Assembly (NCBI GenBank): GCA_012295275.1
Contig: CM022671.1
Coordinates: forward strand, 28,991,250-29,055,249
DNA: 64,000 nucleotides
Reading direction: 5' to 3'
From: Chrysomallon squamiferum
Lineage: Eukaryota; Mollusca; Gastropoda; Neomphalida; Peltospiridae
The first letter of the stretch is position 1. Each line of letters starts with the position of its first letter. Both the position numbers and the translations under genes were made by a program. Positions 15,148 to 29,055 of the stretch are shown piece after piece. The notes beneath the pieces are model-generated. The model saw nothing but the letters and a program-made list of their open reading frames with translations, was not told the origin of the DNA and ran no database searches.

Positions 15148-16359
15148 TTTTTTTTAAATATTTTTTAATTTGGAAGATAAATTCAAGGTTGCTGTAGTAA
15201 AGAAAGAAAAAGGAAAGAAATTAATGACTGGATGAAAGAAAGAAAGAAATGAAATAAAGAAACAGAATGAAATAGCGAAAGATAAACTACAACAAGCTCA
15301 GTCTTTTTTTTTTTCAGTTTACCTTCTTCTTCATATCATGTTTTAAATGAAAAACTGTATATCTCAGAATATGACTGAGGCTTGCTACTAATAAAAATAA
15401 TAAGACAAAGAAGCAAATAAACAGATGGACAGACAGACAGGCAGACAGGCAGAAAGACATATAAAACTACAACTTAAAAAAGTAATAGAAAAATCTTTTC
15501 AGATTATGCAAAAAAGAAAACGAATTCTTTTACAGAAAAAAAGAGCAAATAGATATATATATATATACAAATAATAAGTTTTTAACTTTGCATATTTGTT
15601 TTTTCATTTCATACAACATAAACTAAAGTTTTGATATACAAAATATCTTAGTTCATTTAACATAAAACTGACATAACAGATAACAAACAAAAGAAAAAAC
15701 ATTTCTGATTTACATGAAGTCAAAAGTTCTTATTTCATATAAAATACCAAAACAAAATTGTATTTTACATAAAATAAATATCAAGTTCACATAAAAAAAT
15801 TTAAAGTTAATTTACATAAAGTAAGAAAACTAAGTTAAAAACAAAATTGAAATTTTTATTACATAAAGTAAAAATGTATTAAGTTCATTTCAAGTAATTA
15901 TAAAATTATTTTACATAAAATAAGAAAATATTATGTTCACTTAACAATATTTTAAAGTTATTTTACATAAAGAATTATGTTCATATAATAAAAATATTTT
16001 ACATAAAGTAAGAAAATATCAATTTTACCTAAGAAAAATAAAAATGTTATTTTTACATGAAATAAGAAAATATTAAGTTCACAGTACAAAAACTAAAAAT
16101 GCTGTTTTACATAAAGTAAGGAAATATAAATTTCACACTACAAAAACAAAAACACTTTACATAAAATAAGAAAATTTTAAGTACACAAATTTTGTTTTCA
16201 TTTTACATAAAGGAAAAAAAGTAGCAACTTCACATAAATTGTTTTTCATTTTACATAAAGTACGAAAATATTAAATCTGCATAACAAAACAATCCAAAAA
16301 AAAAAACATGTTATTTCACGCAAACTTAAAAATAAAACTTTTATTACCTACAAACCTCT

Positions 16360-16660
16360 TCCCCCTGTGAATCAAGCAACACAAACGAAACTGGGAACTT
16401 TCTCATTGCAAGAAAACGAAAGAAACTGCAATGAGCTGCATCCAGAAACGAGGGCAGAACAAGATGGCTGCCAATGTGGGAATCATTAACGGAGATTAAA
16501 CGATCATCATAAATGTCTAAACTCTAAATTGAACATCTGTGTTTGTCTGACTGAAGAATTCCACTGAGATTCGGTGGAACTGAGCAGGTCCCAGCAAAGC
16601 CTGGACCCAGTTTAATTAACGATGCACTGCAGCAGAAAATCATCAGAGACAAGGAATACT
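16360..16660. other. Unique island, candidate noncoding regulatory element
   Basis: About 300 bases of balanced composition in an otherwise AT-rich, repetitive intron, without a coding frame and without repeats. It contains GAGGGCAGAACAAGATGGCT and GGTGGAACTGAGCAGGTCCC. Function not known; proposed only from its contrast with the surroundings. Confidence 0.3.
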
Positions 16661-17879
16661 GAATAATTTAAGTTTGTTTTTGTTCCAGTGCTGCTACATA
16701 CACAACATGTTTTGAAACAAAACATGCGCCAAAGTGATAATAAATAATTTAAAACCATTGTTGTAGTTAGAGTGCATTATTTTAAAACATTGAGAAGATG
16801 TTTGAGAATAAATATATAGGTGAATAAAAAAAAAAAAGAAAAAAAAAGAAAAAAGAGAGAGAGAGAGATTAAAAGAAGATGAAAAGTGGACTCATAAATA
16901 TGGGCTTTGTGTATGGTTTATATGGATGTATGTGCATTATAACCTGATCAATAGTTTAAGTAAACTGAATGGATGGATTGTCGTTTCAAGTGATCTTCTT
17001 TTTTTTTTTTTTTTTTTTTTTTTTTTCTGGTTGTATCTTTTAGTACAAAAATCATAAAATACAAGTGTGTTTAAAAAAAAAAAAAATTCAATATTTATGC
17101 ATGTATACTGAGTTAACTGTTTATTTATTTTTTATTTTCATTTAATTTAATTTATTTTCTTTTTTATTATTTATTATTATTATTTTTTTTTTATTTTATT
17201 TTTTTTTTTTTTTTTTTTTTTTTTTATCATCATCAGCATCATCATTATCTTCATTATCATTTATCATTTTTTCATGAATTCTTTAATTTTACCTAAAACT
17301 AATTTCCCATCCCAGCTGTGATCAAGTATTGATGGTTGATAAAACGTTTACAAATGTCTGTTTTTCTGTAAATGAACAATCATAATCCAACATGTCGACT
17401 TCCGTTTCTTTTGTGTTTCAGTATACCTCAGCTCTGGGTACAGCAGTTTACCATCTGTGTTGTAATTGTGTTTATATTCTGCCCACATCCGTTAGTCTGC
17501 AGGTGAAACCCTGGCCCACAGTTAATTCACATTGATTTTATTTATTGATGATCCTGTAAGCACTACCTGGGAGCTATCCAGCATGTTTACAATTACTGAG
17601 GGTTTTTTTCTGGCCTCTTGCTGTTTACTTGGACTGAATTTCTCTCTCAGAGACAGCTAGGTTTTCAGTAAAGATAAAACTTGGCATTAAAGTTTCCAGC
17701 ACAAGAAACAGTGAAATAATTGTTATGTTTGACAGTGCCAGTTCAAAAAAAACTAATTAATTTGGTTTTGGTTTTAAAGATCACAGTTCCAGTACAAGAA
17801 AGTCAAGGAAAGGGAGAAAAGGGAATTTAAAAAACTGAGTTAAGAGAATAAATAAATTAACAGTAAGACAATTATATTA

Positions 17880-18150
17880 CAATTTCAAAACAAATTAAAT
17901 TAGTTTTAATATTACATTTTTAAATACAAGAGAAATTAATTTTAATATTACAAGGCAAGAGAAATTAGTTTTGGTATTAGAGTCTGAATACAAAAGAAAT
18001 TAAGTTTTAATATTACAATTCAAATACAAGAGAAATTAGTTTTAGTATTACAATTCAAATACAAGACAAATTAGTTTTAATGTTACCGTTCAAATACAAG
18101 AGAAATTAGTTTTAATGTTACAATTCCAGTACAAGAGAAATCTTTTTAAC
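17880..18150. repeat. Degenerate ~35-bp minisatellite
   Basis: The block AATACAAGAGAAATTAGTTT followed by TAATATTACAATTC recurs about seven times with substitutions. Confidence 0.85.
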
Positions 18151-18390
18151 ACACCAATTCAGATAGAAGAGATATTGGTTTTAGAACTAAATTCCTATAC
18201 AAAAGAAACTTTGATATCAATATAACAATCAAAGAAATTTTGGTATTAATATAACAACAGAATACAAGAGAAATGTTATTTTGTCAAAGAATTATTTGAA
18301 AAATTCCTCAATGTGAATGGACTTTAAATATTATTTGTAAATATATAAAATCCATTAGGTAAATCTTTTCTAAATATTAAAAAAAATATG

Positions 18391-18412
18391 TACACACACA
18401 CACACACGCACA

Positions 18413-18446
<34 letters not shown>

Positions 18447-18548
18447 ACATACAAACTTGCACACACACACACACACACACACACACTCAAGCACACACTC
18501 ACACACACACACACAACACCTGCACACACACACAGTGCACACACACAT
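18391..18548. repeat. Interrupted (CA)n microsatellite
   Basis: CA run with short interruptions, about 150 bp. Confidence 0.95.
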
Positions 18549-18599
18549 GGACACCACTTTGAATGCTGTTTGTAAAGAAACCAAATTTTTAAGCACCTT

Positions 18600-19296
18600 T
18601 TAAAATCTTCTATAAATATTTAAAAACAAACAAATAAATAAATATCTATATACATTTCTGTTACTTGTGAAACTGTATTTTAACACAACAATTCCAACAC
18701 AAGAGAAATAAGTTTCAGCTTCCTTTCAGTCTTACAAATGTGATGCTAGAAAACTCAAAGTACAGAGAAATAAAGAAAGAAAACAGGGTACACTTCTAAA
18801 ACAAGAGAAACATGTTCAACTCAACAAATGCAAGAGAAACTTGATATCATCACTTCATTTCTGAAACAACAAAAGGAAAATAGTAAGAAATAAAAGATGA
18901 TGAAAAGGAAATGAAGACTGCAGATTAAGAAAAGTGAAAAGTGATACCAGTGAAAAAATACAGTTAATTTTTCACACAGACTTGGTGAAAATAAACAAAC
19001 GTAAAGTGAACTACACAACTAAACTGGGTTATTTTGTTTTGTTTTTTAAATGATCATTTCAACATGTTGGTTAAATAGAAATCTCACTGTATTTTGTTTT
19101 AAACTGTAAATTAATGAAAACAAAAAAGACAACAACAAAAAATAAAGAAATGGAAAGTATTATTTTAAGTAATGCATTTTTAATGAAGAAATCTGTCTTT
19201 GAATTATGAAATAAGTCAATGTCTTTTCAATCTAATTATATATATATATATATATATACACTGTTTTTTGTGGGTTTTTTTTTATTTCATTTCATT

Positions 19297-19331
<35 letters not shown>

Positions 19332-20878
19332 CTTACTTACTTACTATGTGGATTTTAAAAATGTTTGGCTTTTATTTTTATTTTATTTTTTTTAATTATT
19401 TATTTAACAGTTTTAAAAATATATATATGATGAACTAGTACAGCTGTTTTTTGTGTTTTTCTAAAACATGAAAAAGAAAGAAACAAGAAAGGAATATATT
19501 AATACTGATTTTAGATGCAAAATATTAAAAATACAAATCCATTCCTTTACCCATGAAATATGCTAATACAGCTTTTTCATTCTAATTATGTTTTATTTTC
19601 TTATTCTTTTAATGTTTTTGCTTATAATTTTTTATATTATAAACTAGTAAAATTTTTCTAGAAGATGAACAAGAAAAGAAAGGAAATGGTATATATCAAA
19701 CTGGCAACCATTTTAAATCCAGAATATTTTAAAAGTGCAATCCATTCACCTATTTAAAGCATCAATACAAACAAACAACTACAAACAATGGTTATCAGTA
19801 AGAATCAACAACACTATCAGTAATCATTAACATCAATATCAGTAATCATTAACATCAATATCAGTAAGATCCAATAAGCTACAATAAGAACAGTCAGTAA
19901 AAATATCAACAACAGATAACATCAGTTCTCTGATCAGCTCTTGTTAACAACTTGTACTGAGATGTAATTCCAAACCTACTGCTACAGAGGCCAATACCAA
20001 CTGATTTCAGTAACAACCAGGAGCAGAAAGTATCCTGAACAACCATAACAAAAACAGAAAATAGGAGTAACAGCCACAAACAGGAACTATCTGTAACAAC
20101 CATAAACAAAAATTATAAATAACAACCATAAACAGGAACTATCTGTAACAACCATAAACAAAAATTATAAATAACAACCATAAACAGAAACTATCTGTAA
20201 CAACCATAAACAAAAATTATCAGTAACAACCATGAACAGGAACCATCAATAACAACCATAAACAGGAACTATCTGTAACAACCATAAACAGGAACCATCA
20301 GTAACAGCCATAAACAGGAACTATCTGTAACAACCATAAACAGGAACTATCAGTAACAGCTATAAGCATGATATTTCCATAAGAACCAGAATCAGAGGCT
20401 ATGACACTAAAAACCATGAGCCAGATTCGGCTCATCAGGAGCATGAATCAGAAGCATGAATCAGAAGCAAACACTGGTGAAGATTCACAATTTGCTGACA
20501 GAGTAACTTTGCCAAGAAGCTCCAGAAAAACGTTTGAGTAATTGAAACCTTTGGAATTAAATGGCTACCACAGCTTCCACATCAGCAACGTGCCTTTGGT
20601 CACCTTGTAATTGAGATCCAGTGATGTGAATTAAATCTCATGTTTAGCCTCAGTGTCACTGTGATCAATATTTCATTTAAACTTCTCACTTATAAAAAAA
20701 CAACAACTGAGGAATGAATGAGGGTATGATGTTTAATTCATGAACTAAGAAACAAATAAATTATAAAAAAAAAAAAAAATACAAAAATGAAAATGACTTG
20801 ATTAATAAATACTGTGCTGGTATGAATTTTCAACATTTTTTTTTTTTACCGAGTCTTGAATTGCTAATAACATTATAT

Positions 20879-20927
<49 letters not shown>

Positions 20928-21400
20928 AGGTATATTATAGTTATTTTCCTATTAGTCATTTTTCAAAAGTTCTTTAAAATATTTCAGAGACTTTGCTGTA
21001 CTGCAATAGTATAATGCAATTAACTTTAGAGTTTTGGGAACAGCAAATTCGATTAAATTTTTGGTTGGAATGTTCAATTATTCATATAAAAAAATATCAT
21101 TATAATATTCCTCAAATTTTATTATATTAAAAAAAAAAAAAAATGTCATTACATGTATCACCATTGTTTTCAGATTGCTGCAGAAAATATTTGATTAAAT
21201 TCATTTCACTGTAAAAAGTATTATAAAACTGTCGCAGTAAATGAGGGATCCAGCAGAGCAAGTATAATTACATTTAATATGCCTTTGTTACACACGTGAT
21301 GAAAGTGTACAGTTATAAATAATATTTCTATAGTTTCATATTGTGCAGTACACTAATACCGCATTCTATACTGTCACACTATGCAATAATCTGATACCGC
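18600..21400. other. Giant intron, middle part
   Basis: AT-rich sequence with a TA run (19235-19258), a TTTA run (about 19297-19345), a 22-bp tandem repeat (about 19800-19872), the 26-bp minisatellite described separately, unique sequence at 20400-20680 and a poly(T) run (20883-20919). No exon recognised. Confidence 0.5.
20085..20360. repeat. 26-bp minisatellite
   Basis: Units of AACAACCATAAACAGGAACT + ATCTGT or AACAACCATAAACAAAAATT + ATAAAT, about ten copies. Two alternating variants suggest a two-unit higher-order period. Confidence 0.9.
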
Positions 21401-21404
21401 ATTC

Positions 21405-21562
21405 ACACACTAAAAGTACTTTAATACACTAAAACGACATTCACACACTTAAACTGCTTTTGAACACTAAAACTACATTCATGCACTAAAAGTACTTTAA
21501 TACCCTAAAACGACATTCACAGACTTAAACTGCTTTTGAACACTAAAACTGCATTCACACAC
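21405..21562. repeat. ~75-bp tandem duplication
   Basis: CTAAAAGTACTTTAATA, then CTAAAACGACATTCACA, then CTTAAACTGCTTTTGAACAC occurs twice in the same order. Each unit is itself built from related ACTAAAACTRCATTCA sub-blocks. Confidence 0.85.
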
Positions 21563-21578
21563 TACAAGGCAGGAGAGA

Positions 21579-21781
21579 AGGGAATGTTTTGTTCAACGAC
21601 ACACTTAACACTTTCTATTTACACTTTGTAGTGCTGGACACAAGGTTAAGGAACACTCACATAAAGAGAGAGGAAATCAAGGAAATTAAGCAGGTATTCT
21701 TTCTGATTAGCAGCAAGATATCTTTCACATACACCTTCCCACAGACAGGACTGTATATACCACTGTCTTGGTTTAAACAAA
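21579..21781 (-). mobile_element. Degenerate SINE fragment, gastropod-type family
   Basis: GGAATGTTTTGTTCAACGAC, CACACTTAACAC, AAGGTTAAGGA, GATTAGCAGCAAGATATCTTT, and CACCTTCCCACAGACAGG occur in the order I recall for a SINE widespread in gastropod genomes. The tRNA-like end is missing. Strand follows the 29056-29312 copy, whose tRNA-like end is on the right. Confidence 0.65.
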
Positions 21782-21832
21782 GTATGAAAGCTTTACAGTA
21801 GAGATATTGTTTCTATACTTTACTATTAATCA

Positions 21833-21868
21833 TACATACATATATACATACATACATACATACATACA

Positions 21869-21899
<31 letters not shown>

Positions 21900-21952
21900 G
21901 TATATATATATATATATGTTTTATGTATGTATGTATGTATGTGTGCGTGTGT
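21833..21952. repeat. (CATA)n/(TATG)n inverted tetranucleotide array
   Basis: About 15 CATA units face TATG/TGTA units across a short (TA)n centre at about 21900-21918. The two arms are complementary, so the single strand can fold into a hairpin. Confidence 0.9.
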
Positions 21953-21959
21953 CTCTCTC

Positions 21960-24090
21960 TCTCTATATATATATATGCATGTGTGTATGTGTGTGCATGT
22001 TACAAAATATTCATATGACCATATAAATGCATAACTAATATACATAAATGCACAAAGAAAACAAACTGCAATGAAGAACACACAAGTAATACTCTGCAAA
22101 TAAAGATGCATGCACCACAGTTGATTAATTGTTAAAAAATCTGATTAACTGAATAATAAATAAAGTGTATGAAAAACACTGCTAGAACTTACTTCAATCC
22201 CATTAGAACACTTGTACAATCCAATCAGTCACCAGGATCAGGTGATAATCGCAGTTGTGTTTATTTGAGACATCAGGACAAAGTTAGTGTTTGTTGTTAT
22301 AACATCAAATGTTGTGTTATTCTCTTCAATTTGAGTCACAGTTTCTGTGTATCATCAGTGATTTTTTATGTTTTCATTACTGTCTATCATTTGTCTCTGT
22401 GCTACAATGGGTCCATCAACAGGTTGCAGTTTATTTAAAATTAACCTCTTTCCTGCAAGCTCTGATTTCTAGGTTATGTCAACAACGGGCAAAATTTCTG
22501 CATATAAAAGTTATTTCATCAACACTCAGTTTCTAGTATATTCAGCTTGAAAATCACTCCCTAACACTCACAGAGGCCTGAACATTTTTTTTTAGATTCT
22601 ATTACTCAGAATTAAACTTTCTTCATAAATAAAACCTATATTAAAAAGCCACATCCTCAAAACCACAGCTACAAATGTTCACAATAATAACACTATTTCA
22701 ATATTTTCTGCATTAAAGTAATTCTTGCAATTCCTCTGTATCAAACATATTCTGAAATAATAGCTACAGTTTCTAAGCAATAAAGTAACTTCCACAAAAC
22801 CAGCTACACATCTTCTGCATTAAAATAATGTTTGTATAGACCTTACATTTCAATAGTTCAGAAGGTTTATCAATATTAGTCACAGCTTCTCATTAATTAA
22901 AGTTATTCCACAAACACCAGTAACAGACTGTGTGGATAATAAATTATATTTTCAGTACAAACCTTACAATCGGAAGCTGCTCCAGAGTTGGCCACAAGTT
23001 CAGTGTTTTAACTTACTTCCTGACTTTCTTGGTATTAAAATTATACTGTAAGCACAAAGCCACCATTCCACTATTAAAAGTTATTTCATAAACTCACACC
23101 ACAATTCTGAATATTAAAATTCCTTCCTCAATATATCACTTAATCTTTTCCAGTCACAACTTGTAACAAGAACAACTTGCCTGCTGAAGTCACATACACA
23201 AACACACATATGTATGTATGTATATATATATATATATACACACACAATGTAATAAGATTATTAACAAAAACCAGACCCTGCAGTACAATCTTATAACAGC
23301 CCTTCTGGATACAGCCAAACCATTGCAGCTCCACCCACTCCTAACCACACAACTGAGAGAGGGGTAATGGCCAATCTTGTGTACTTAACTCTCTTGCTCT
23401 CTCTCTCAGCCAGTCACTCCCCACCACAGAATAGTAACTAGCCATGTGTTTGAGTACCAATCTGATCTCTGCTGTGTTTACCATTCTCTAGCAGAGTCAT
23501 GTGTTTATATTGATCACCTGGGTCTGTGATGAAGGGAGGAACAAAGATAAACGCCTTTGATGTTAATTTCCTAATGGATGGACTCATGCTGCTGTGGGTA
23601 ATTTTGTACTGTATGTCCAGGGAGTGTGAAATATAGTTAAAGTTAATGTTAAATTATATATATATATAAGACAGAAACTAACAATAATAACATAAATAAA
23701 ATTATGAGATTAAATGAATAAAAGAATTTAAGTGAAGTCTGTGAATATATAGAAGATTTAATCATGTGTTTTTTTTTTTTTGTTTTTTTATTTATTTATT
23801 TATTTGTTGTTGTTGTTGTTTGTTTTTTTTTTTTTGTTGGTGTTTTTTTTTTTAATATGAATATTTTCTAATGTAGCTTTGGTAATTTGTATCTACTAAG
23901 TCATAGAAAGGTATGGAAAATCAACTAATAGATGACAATTATTCCCTACAATAAATTATATAAGAGATGTATTCTATTTAACAAAATAATTTTTTTGTTT
24001 CATTGAATTCTTCTTCTTCTTCTTCACTTTTGTCACTAAATGGCATCAGCAGCTGTAATTCACGATCTCCAGAATTTTTGTTCTTGGGCA
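21960..24090. other. Giant intron, unique and AT-rich sequence
   Basis: Apart from short TA runs (about 23222-23240), most of 22170-23650 is non-repetitive. 23330-23650 is the least AT-rich part. No frame has both similarity and splice sites. T-rich sequence occupies 23770-23860. Confidence 0.4.
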
Positions 24091-24091
24091 T

Positions 24092-24194
24092 AAATAAACA
24101 AACAAACAAACAAACAAACAAACAAACAAACAAACAAACAAACAAACAAACAAACAAATAAACAAACAAACAAACAAACAAACAAACAAACAAA
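24092..24194. repeat. (AAAC)n microsatellite
   Basis: About 100 bp of AAAC with one AAAT interruption. Confidence 0.97.
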
Positions 24195-24712
24195 TCCTCA
24201 TCCAAATAAAAAAAAAAAAAATATAAATAAAAGTTTTTAAATAAATAAATATCTAAACAACAAACAAACAAAAAATAAACACTCATAACATTCTAATTCA
24301 AAAATTTTTCTTTTCAATCACATTCCTATTTTCACTTACAAATAAAACAAAAAGTCACTATTATATAAAAAAATAAAACCACAAAAAAAATAAAAAAATG
24401 TGTAATTTCCAATTCACTGACATTCTGTAATTACTGAATGCCTAAATTTTTATTTCTTCCTGGAGGCACAAAACTACACACCAGTGATTTATTTACAGCA
24501 TAAACTCACTCTTCTGATTGATTAGATGAAACTCACTGTACATATAAATATTTGATAACACATGCTGTGCTGCAGAGTGTAAAAGAACAGTTCGATGACT
24601 TTGGTATTTTAATGTTCTAGGTTCTCCGCACCAAATTTAGAATTCTGAGAATGTGTAGTAAATGGGGTGTTACTGAATGTAAGCAAAATGTTCATTGGTG
24701 TGTGTGTCTCTC

Positions 24713-24752
<40 letters not shown>

Positions 24753-25464
24753 TCTGTAGTACATGTGATGCTATCAAAGATTAAAAAATTAAATATTTTT
24801 CTACTGATGTGGACTAAAGGAGATGTTATCAAATGTCACAAAACAGTTATTTCTGTTCAAGGCAGCATGGTTGATGCAAATTAAATATGTTCAAGTATGC
24901 TTGCTGTGGACACAATCTCTCTCTATTAAACTAACATCTCTCTGTATATAATACACATCTGGTTTTATTAGGATGCATAGTGAATGGGGTGTTACTCACT
25001 AGAAAAATTAAGAATGGAGGAGAAATAGGGAGAGTGGGAGGAGAGAGAAGGGGAGGGAAATAGGGTGAGGGGGAGGAGACACAAAGGGAGCAAACAAAAG
25101 ATAAATGATGTTTACTATGAAATACAAAACACAGATCAATGATCTATCATGTTTTTGTTTTTTACTTTTCTAAGCTTTCTTAAAATACTTCTTTGGGTTC
25201 ATTAGCAATTAACAAAACTGTATTCACAACATGAATGAAGCAGAGAGAAACGTTCTGATTGTAAATTATCTCTCAGTTGATTTACTGGTTTGATAACTTT
25301 AGTCATCTCTTTGCTCTGCAGGATCTAATTTTTTTTATTATTATTTATTCTGAATATTAGTTTTCCTTTGTTTCTTTTATGATTGATTTATTTGTTTATT
25401 TATACATTAGCTTATTTTATTTACGTATTTATTTTATTAATTAATTTATTTACTTATTTATTCT

Positions 25465-25515
<51 letters not shown>

Positions 25516-26762
25516 TTTGTTCTTTATTTATAATATTTATTTATTTATTTATTTTATTTTATTTTATTTTATTCTTTCTATATTACTGTACATTATTATT
25601 GCAATTTCCATTATTTTTATCATTAATATTATTTTTATTATTTGTAATTCTTTTATTTATAATCCTGCTTTTAAACAGAAAAAATATTTTATCACTTAAC
25701 TGATTATTTTATTTTTTGTATGTGGGTTTGCATGTTTTGAGGTTTGCATGTATACAAGAGTAAATGTAATTTGACTGTTTTTTCTTTCTACTTCAGCATT
25801 CTTCTTGCTTTTTTCCTTTCTAATTTTTTTTTTTTCTATCTTAATTTTTTTTTCTTTATTGCATTTATAAATATTTGATAAGATCTGCTGTAGATTAGAT
25901 TAACCTTTCTAACATCTCTGAGTTTTCAACAACCATGTTGATGTTGCTCTTGATGATAATGTTTATTTCTTTTGAAACTTTAAAGGTTTCTGTTTGCAAA
26001 AAATAAATAAATAATTTTTTTCTTATTTCATGTGTATTTAGGATGTATGTTCTTTCATTATCTTTGGCGGAGACATTAATGTTTGTGTTGTTTTGTTGTT
26101 TTTTTCCATTTTTTTTTATGTTGTTGTTGTTTATTATACTTTTATTTTTAATATTATAATTTTTTGGAGGATGAGGTACTGGGAGTTTTTTTTAAAGTTT
26201 ATTTTATTTATTGATTTGTCCAACTACTACTACTATTACTACTACTACAACAACTACAGCTACTATAACATCTACTATTATTATTATTATTAATATTTCT
26301 ATTCTGCTATTACAACCATTTTATTCCCTAATACAATATTCATTTAAATTTTTTCTAATTTTTATGTTTACATACTTTTTTAATGGCACCTATCACTTTA
26401 ATAAACATTAATCCGCACTTTATTCGACGACTAAGTTACTGCAGTGTGAATTCATTCTGAATAGATTTAGCGTGTTAATGAAAACTAATACTATAAAAGC
26501 ATGATGTGAGAGATACATCCATGTCTCCATTGATTCTGAATCACTGCCTGCTTTCACTGACTAACATTTAACAACAGAAATAATGCCCACTCGATTTCCA
26601 GGAAGTTGATCTGTACTTGTTTGACTAGAGTGATGATGATCTGACTTCAGTGCAGTCCTGTACCACTCAGTGTGAGATTAGTAATAAGCTGATGGTTATG
26701 TAATTGTGATTGGTTTGTAGGGCAGTTATGTAGGCCGTTGTGTTTCTGAGAGAGGGATTTAA

Positions 26763-26765
<3 letters not shown>
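24195..26765. other. Giant intron, middle-right part
   Basis: A GT run at about 24716-24747, a (TTTA)n array at about 25450-25560, CTA/ATT triplets at about 26220-26300 and otherwise AT-rich sequence. 26430-26720 is unique. No exon recognised. Confidence 0.5.
25445..25580. repeat. (TTTA)n / (TTTTA)n microsatellite
   Basis: Long TTTA run passing into TTTTA units. Confidence 0.95.

Positions 26766-26841
<76 letters not shown>
26766..26841. repeat. (GA)n microsatellite and purine tract
   Basis: A pure GA run of about 75 bp, followed to about 27195 by a 350-bp strand of almost only A and G. Such polypurine tracts can form triplex DNA. The LSLSLS-type frames opposite it are artefacts. Confidence 0.97.
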
Positions 26842-26843
<2 letters not shown>

Positions 26844-27199
26844 AAGAGAAGGAACAAATGAGAGGAGTGAAGGGTAAAAAGAATAGAGGAGAAATAGGAA
26901 GAGGAAGGAAGGAGAAGGGGAATGGAAGAAAAAAGAAAGTGGGAAGGGAAGACAAAGAATGGAAGAAAAACAGGGGGGAAGGGAAGCAGAGAGAAAGAGA
27001 GGGAAATTGAAAAAAAGGTCAGACTGATGAAGAGACTGAGGTTGCCAAAAACATACATAGAGAAAATTAAAGTGACAGACTGTGGCAGAATGAGAGAGAG
27101 AGAGAGGGATAGAGAGACAGTGAGAGAGAAACATAGAACAACAATGCAGAGAAGAAAGAAGAATAGCAAAGACAGAAAGAGGGGAGAGAGAAATAAATA

Positions 27200-28289
27200 G
27201 AAACAATGATTTTTTTTTTTAACTTCAACATTAAATTTTCTTATGTTTAAAAACAGACCATGTTAATTATAATTTACACTATTAATGTGTTTTTGATTTA
27301 ATAACCTTTCATTCAATTTATCATTCACAATAAAACATATATTAATTTCTGATATAAAGACATCATAGCAAGAACCTAGATTTAGCCAAAATTCTTATAT
27401 ATATATATATATATAAACATTAAAATAAAAATCTACAACAGTTAGACAACATTAACAGCACAGAACTGGCCACATGTGGCAGTTTCTGTTTCCTTTTCTC
27501 ATCTTAATTCCTTTTTTATACAAGAAATGCAGCCAGTGTTTTGCAACAACAATAACAACGACAAGGCTGTTTGTAAAGAAACAAATTGAAATAAAATCAA
27601 CTGACTGCAGAAATAATTAAACTTTGAGTCCAAGGACCTGACAAAGCAGATGTCTGGTCAAACAGTCACTTGCTTCACAAAGAACAGCAAATTAATCAAA
27701 TCAGAAAGGTTTATATAAAAGTGTTGTGTACAGAACTGAATTCAGGTCAAGTCATCATGTTCTGATGCGATCTAGAATCAGAAACGAGACAAAATAAAAC
27801 TGAATTGGTCTCTGGTATAGTCAGAGTGTGTGTGTTTTTTTGCAATAGGCATGCTTTTATAATTTTCTTATGGGAAAAAGCTAATAAAAAAAATAAATAA
27901 ATAAATAAAAAAAATAATAATAAAAATGATGCACTAAACATATAATATTGCTCTACTCCACAGAACCAATTTCAAACCACATTACCTCAGCTTTTAAAAA
28001 AATATCTAAAAATTATGATTATATTAAAAGATTATATGAAATTAATAACGGAAATGTAGGTCTTACACTAATCAGCTTACACTGAGACTTGATGTATCAG
28101 AACTTACGTCAAAATGAATGAACGAATAAACAACTAAATGAATACAACTTCCATTGCATGTCAAATTCACTCAGTGTGCATTATAAGTATACATCAGGTT
28201 TAATTCTCATGATTAATCTTCTCTTCTGGATTTGTTTTTTAACTTACTCAAAACATAATAATTCTGTGAAAATCATGAATAAAACCATT

Positions 28290-28320
<31 letters not shown>

Positions 28321-28827
28321 CGTGCACAAATGGCCAGAAAATTAAATAAATAAATAAATAAATATAACCCCAGAGACACAAAGATAATGGAATAACTGAG
28401 TAAAGGTAATACTTTCTATTAAACACAGAGCAAGCAGCTAGAAGTGTTTCCCACTTACACTTGATAGGAAACACACCCCAGATATACTCCCCTGTGACAT
28501 GCAATAACTGAATTAGCTGATGACCAATCCATGCAAAACTGGTTTTGTTAACAGTCTGGCACTTATCAGTAATTCTCTACAGCATAAAGCATTTTCTAAA
28601 GTAGTCTATATTCTCAACAGTAGATTGTCATTATTCTCTTCATCAGACTCAGTATTTTATAAAGTAGATTGTATGTTCTAAAGTAGGCAGTTTATATTCT
28701 CTACTGGAATCTGTAGTTTCTACAGAAAACAGAACATTATCTGCAATACTGTCTGAATTTTATAGTAGTCTGAATACTCTGCAGTAGCAAGTATTTTCTA
28801 CAGCAGTCATTTTAGACAAAAATGAAA
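27200..28827. other. Giant intron, right-centre part
   Basis: AT-rich unique sequence with a TA run (about 27398-27414) and a poly(T) run (28291-28320). 28560-28810 holds imperfect recurrences of TTCTACAGCAGTC / TTTATAGTAGTCTG type, possibly a decayed minisatellite. Confidence 0.4.
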
Positions 28828-28895
28828 GATTAGCAGAAAAAAACTTTTCATGTGCACCTTCCCCAAAACACATGAAAGAAAACACCCAGTGGTAT
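28828..28895 (-). mobile_element. Small SINE remnant
   Basis: AGATTAGCAGAAAAAAACTT followed by TTCATGTGCACCTTCCCC matches the central block of the same SINE family (GATTAGCAGCAAGGGATCTT then TTATATGCACCATCCC, as recalled). Short, so less sure. Confidence 0.45.
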
Positions 28896-28959
28896 CATCT
28901 AAACGACTAATTATTCTTACTTTTATTTTATTTATAATTTTATATATACACACATTAAT

Positions 28960-29032
28960 ATTTATTTATTTTATTTATTTTATTTATTTTATTTATTTTG
29001 TTTATTTTATTTATTTTATTTATTTTGTTTTG
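28960..29032. repeat. (TTTAT)n pentanucleotide microsatellite
   Basis: TTTAT units with some TTTGT, lying between the two SINE remnants. Confidence 0.95.
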
Positions 29033-29055
29033 TTTGTTCTTTTTTGCTTAAAGTT

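Larger units (their letters stand above)
15148..18380. other. Giant intron, middle-left part
   Basis: From about 15590 to 16320 the block TTTACATAAA(A/G)TAAGAAAAT recurs irregularly every 50-80 bases, a decayed tandem array. 16360-16640 is unique and more GC-rich. Poly(T) runs lie at about 17000-17026 and 17197-17225. 17300-17660 is unique. 17880-18150 is a 35-bp minisatellite listed separately. Confidence 0.5.

Noticed and set aside
26667-27206. Leu/Ser-rich 179-codon frame
   Set aside because: Reads the pyrimidine strand of a GA tract.
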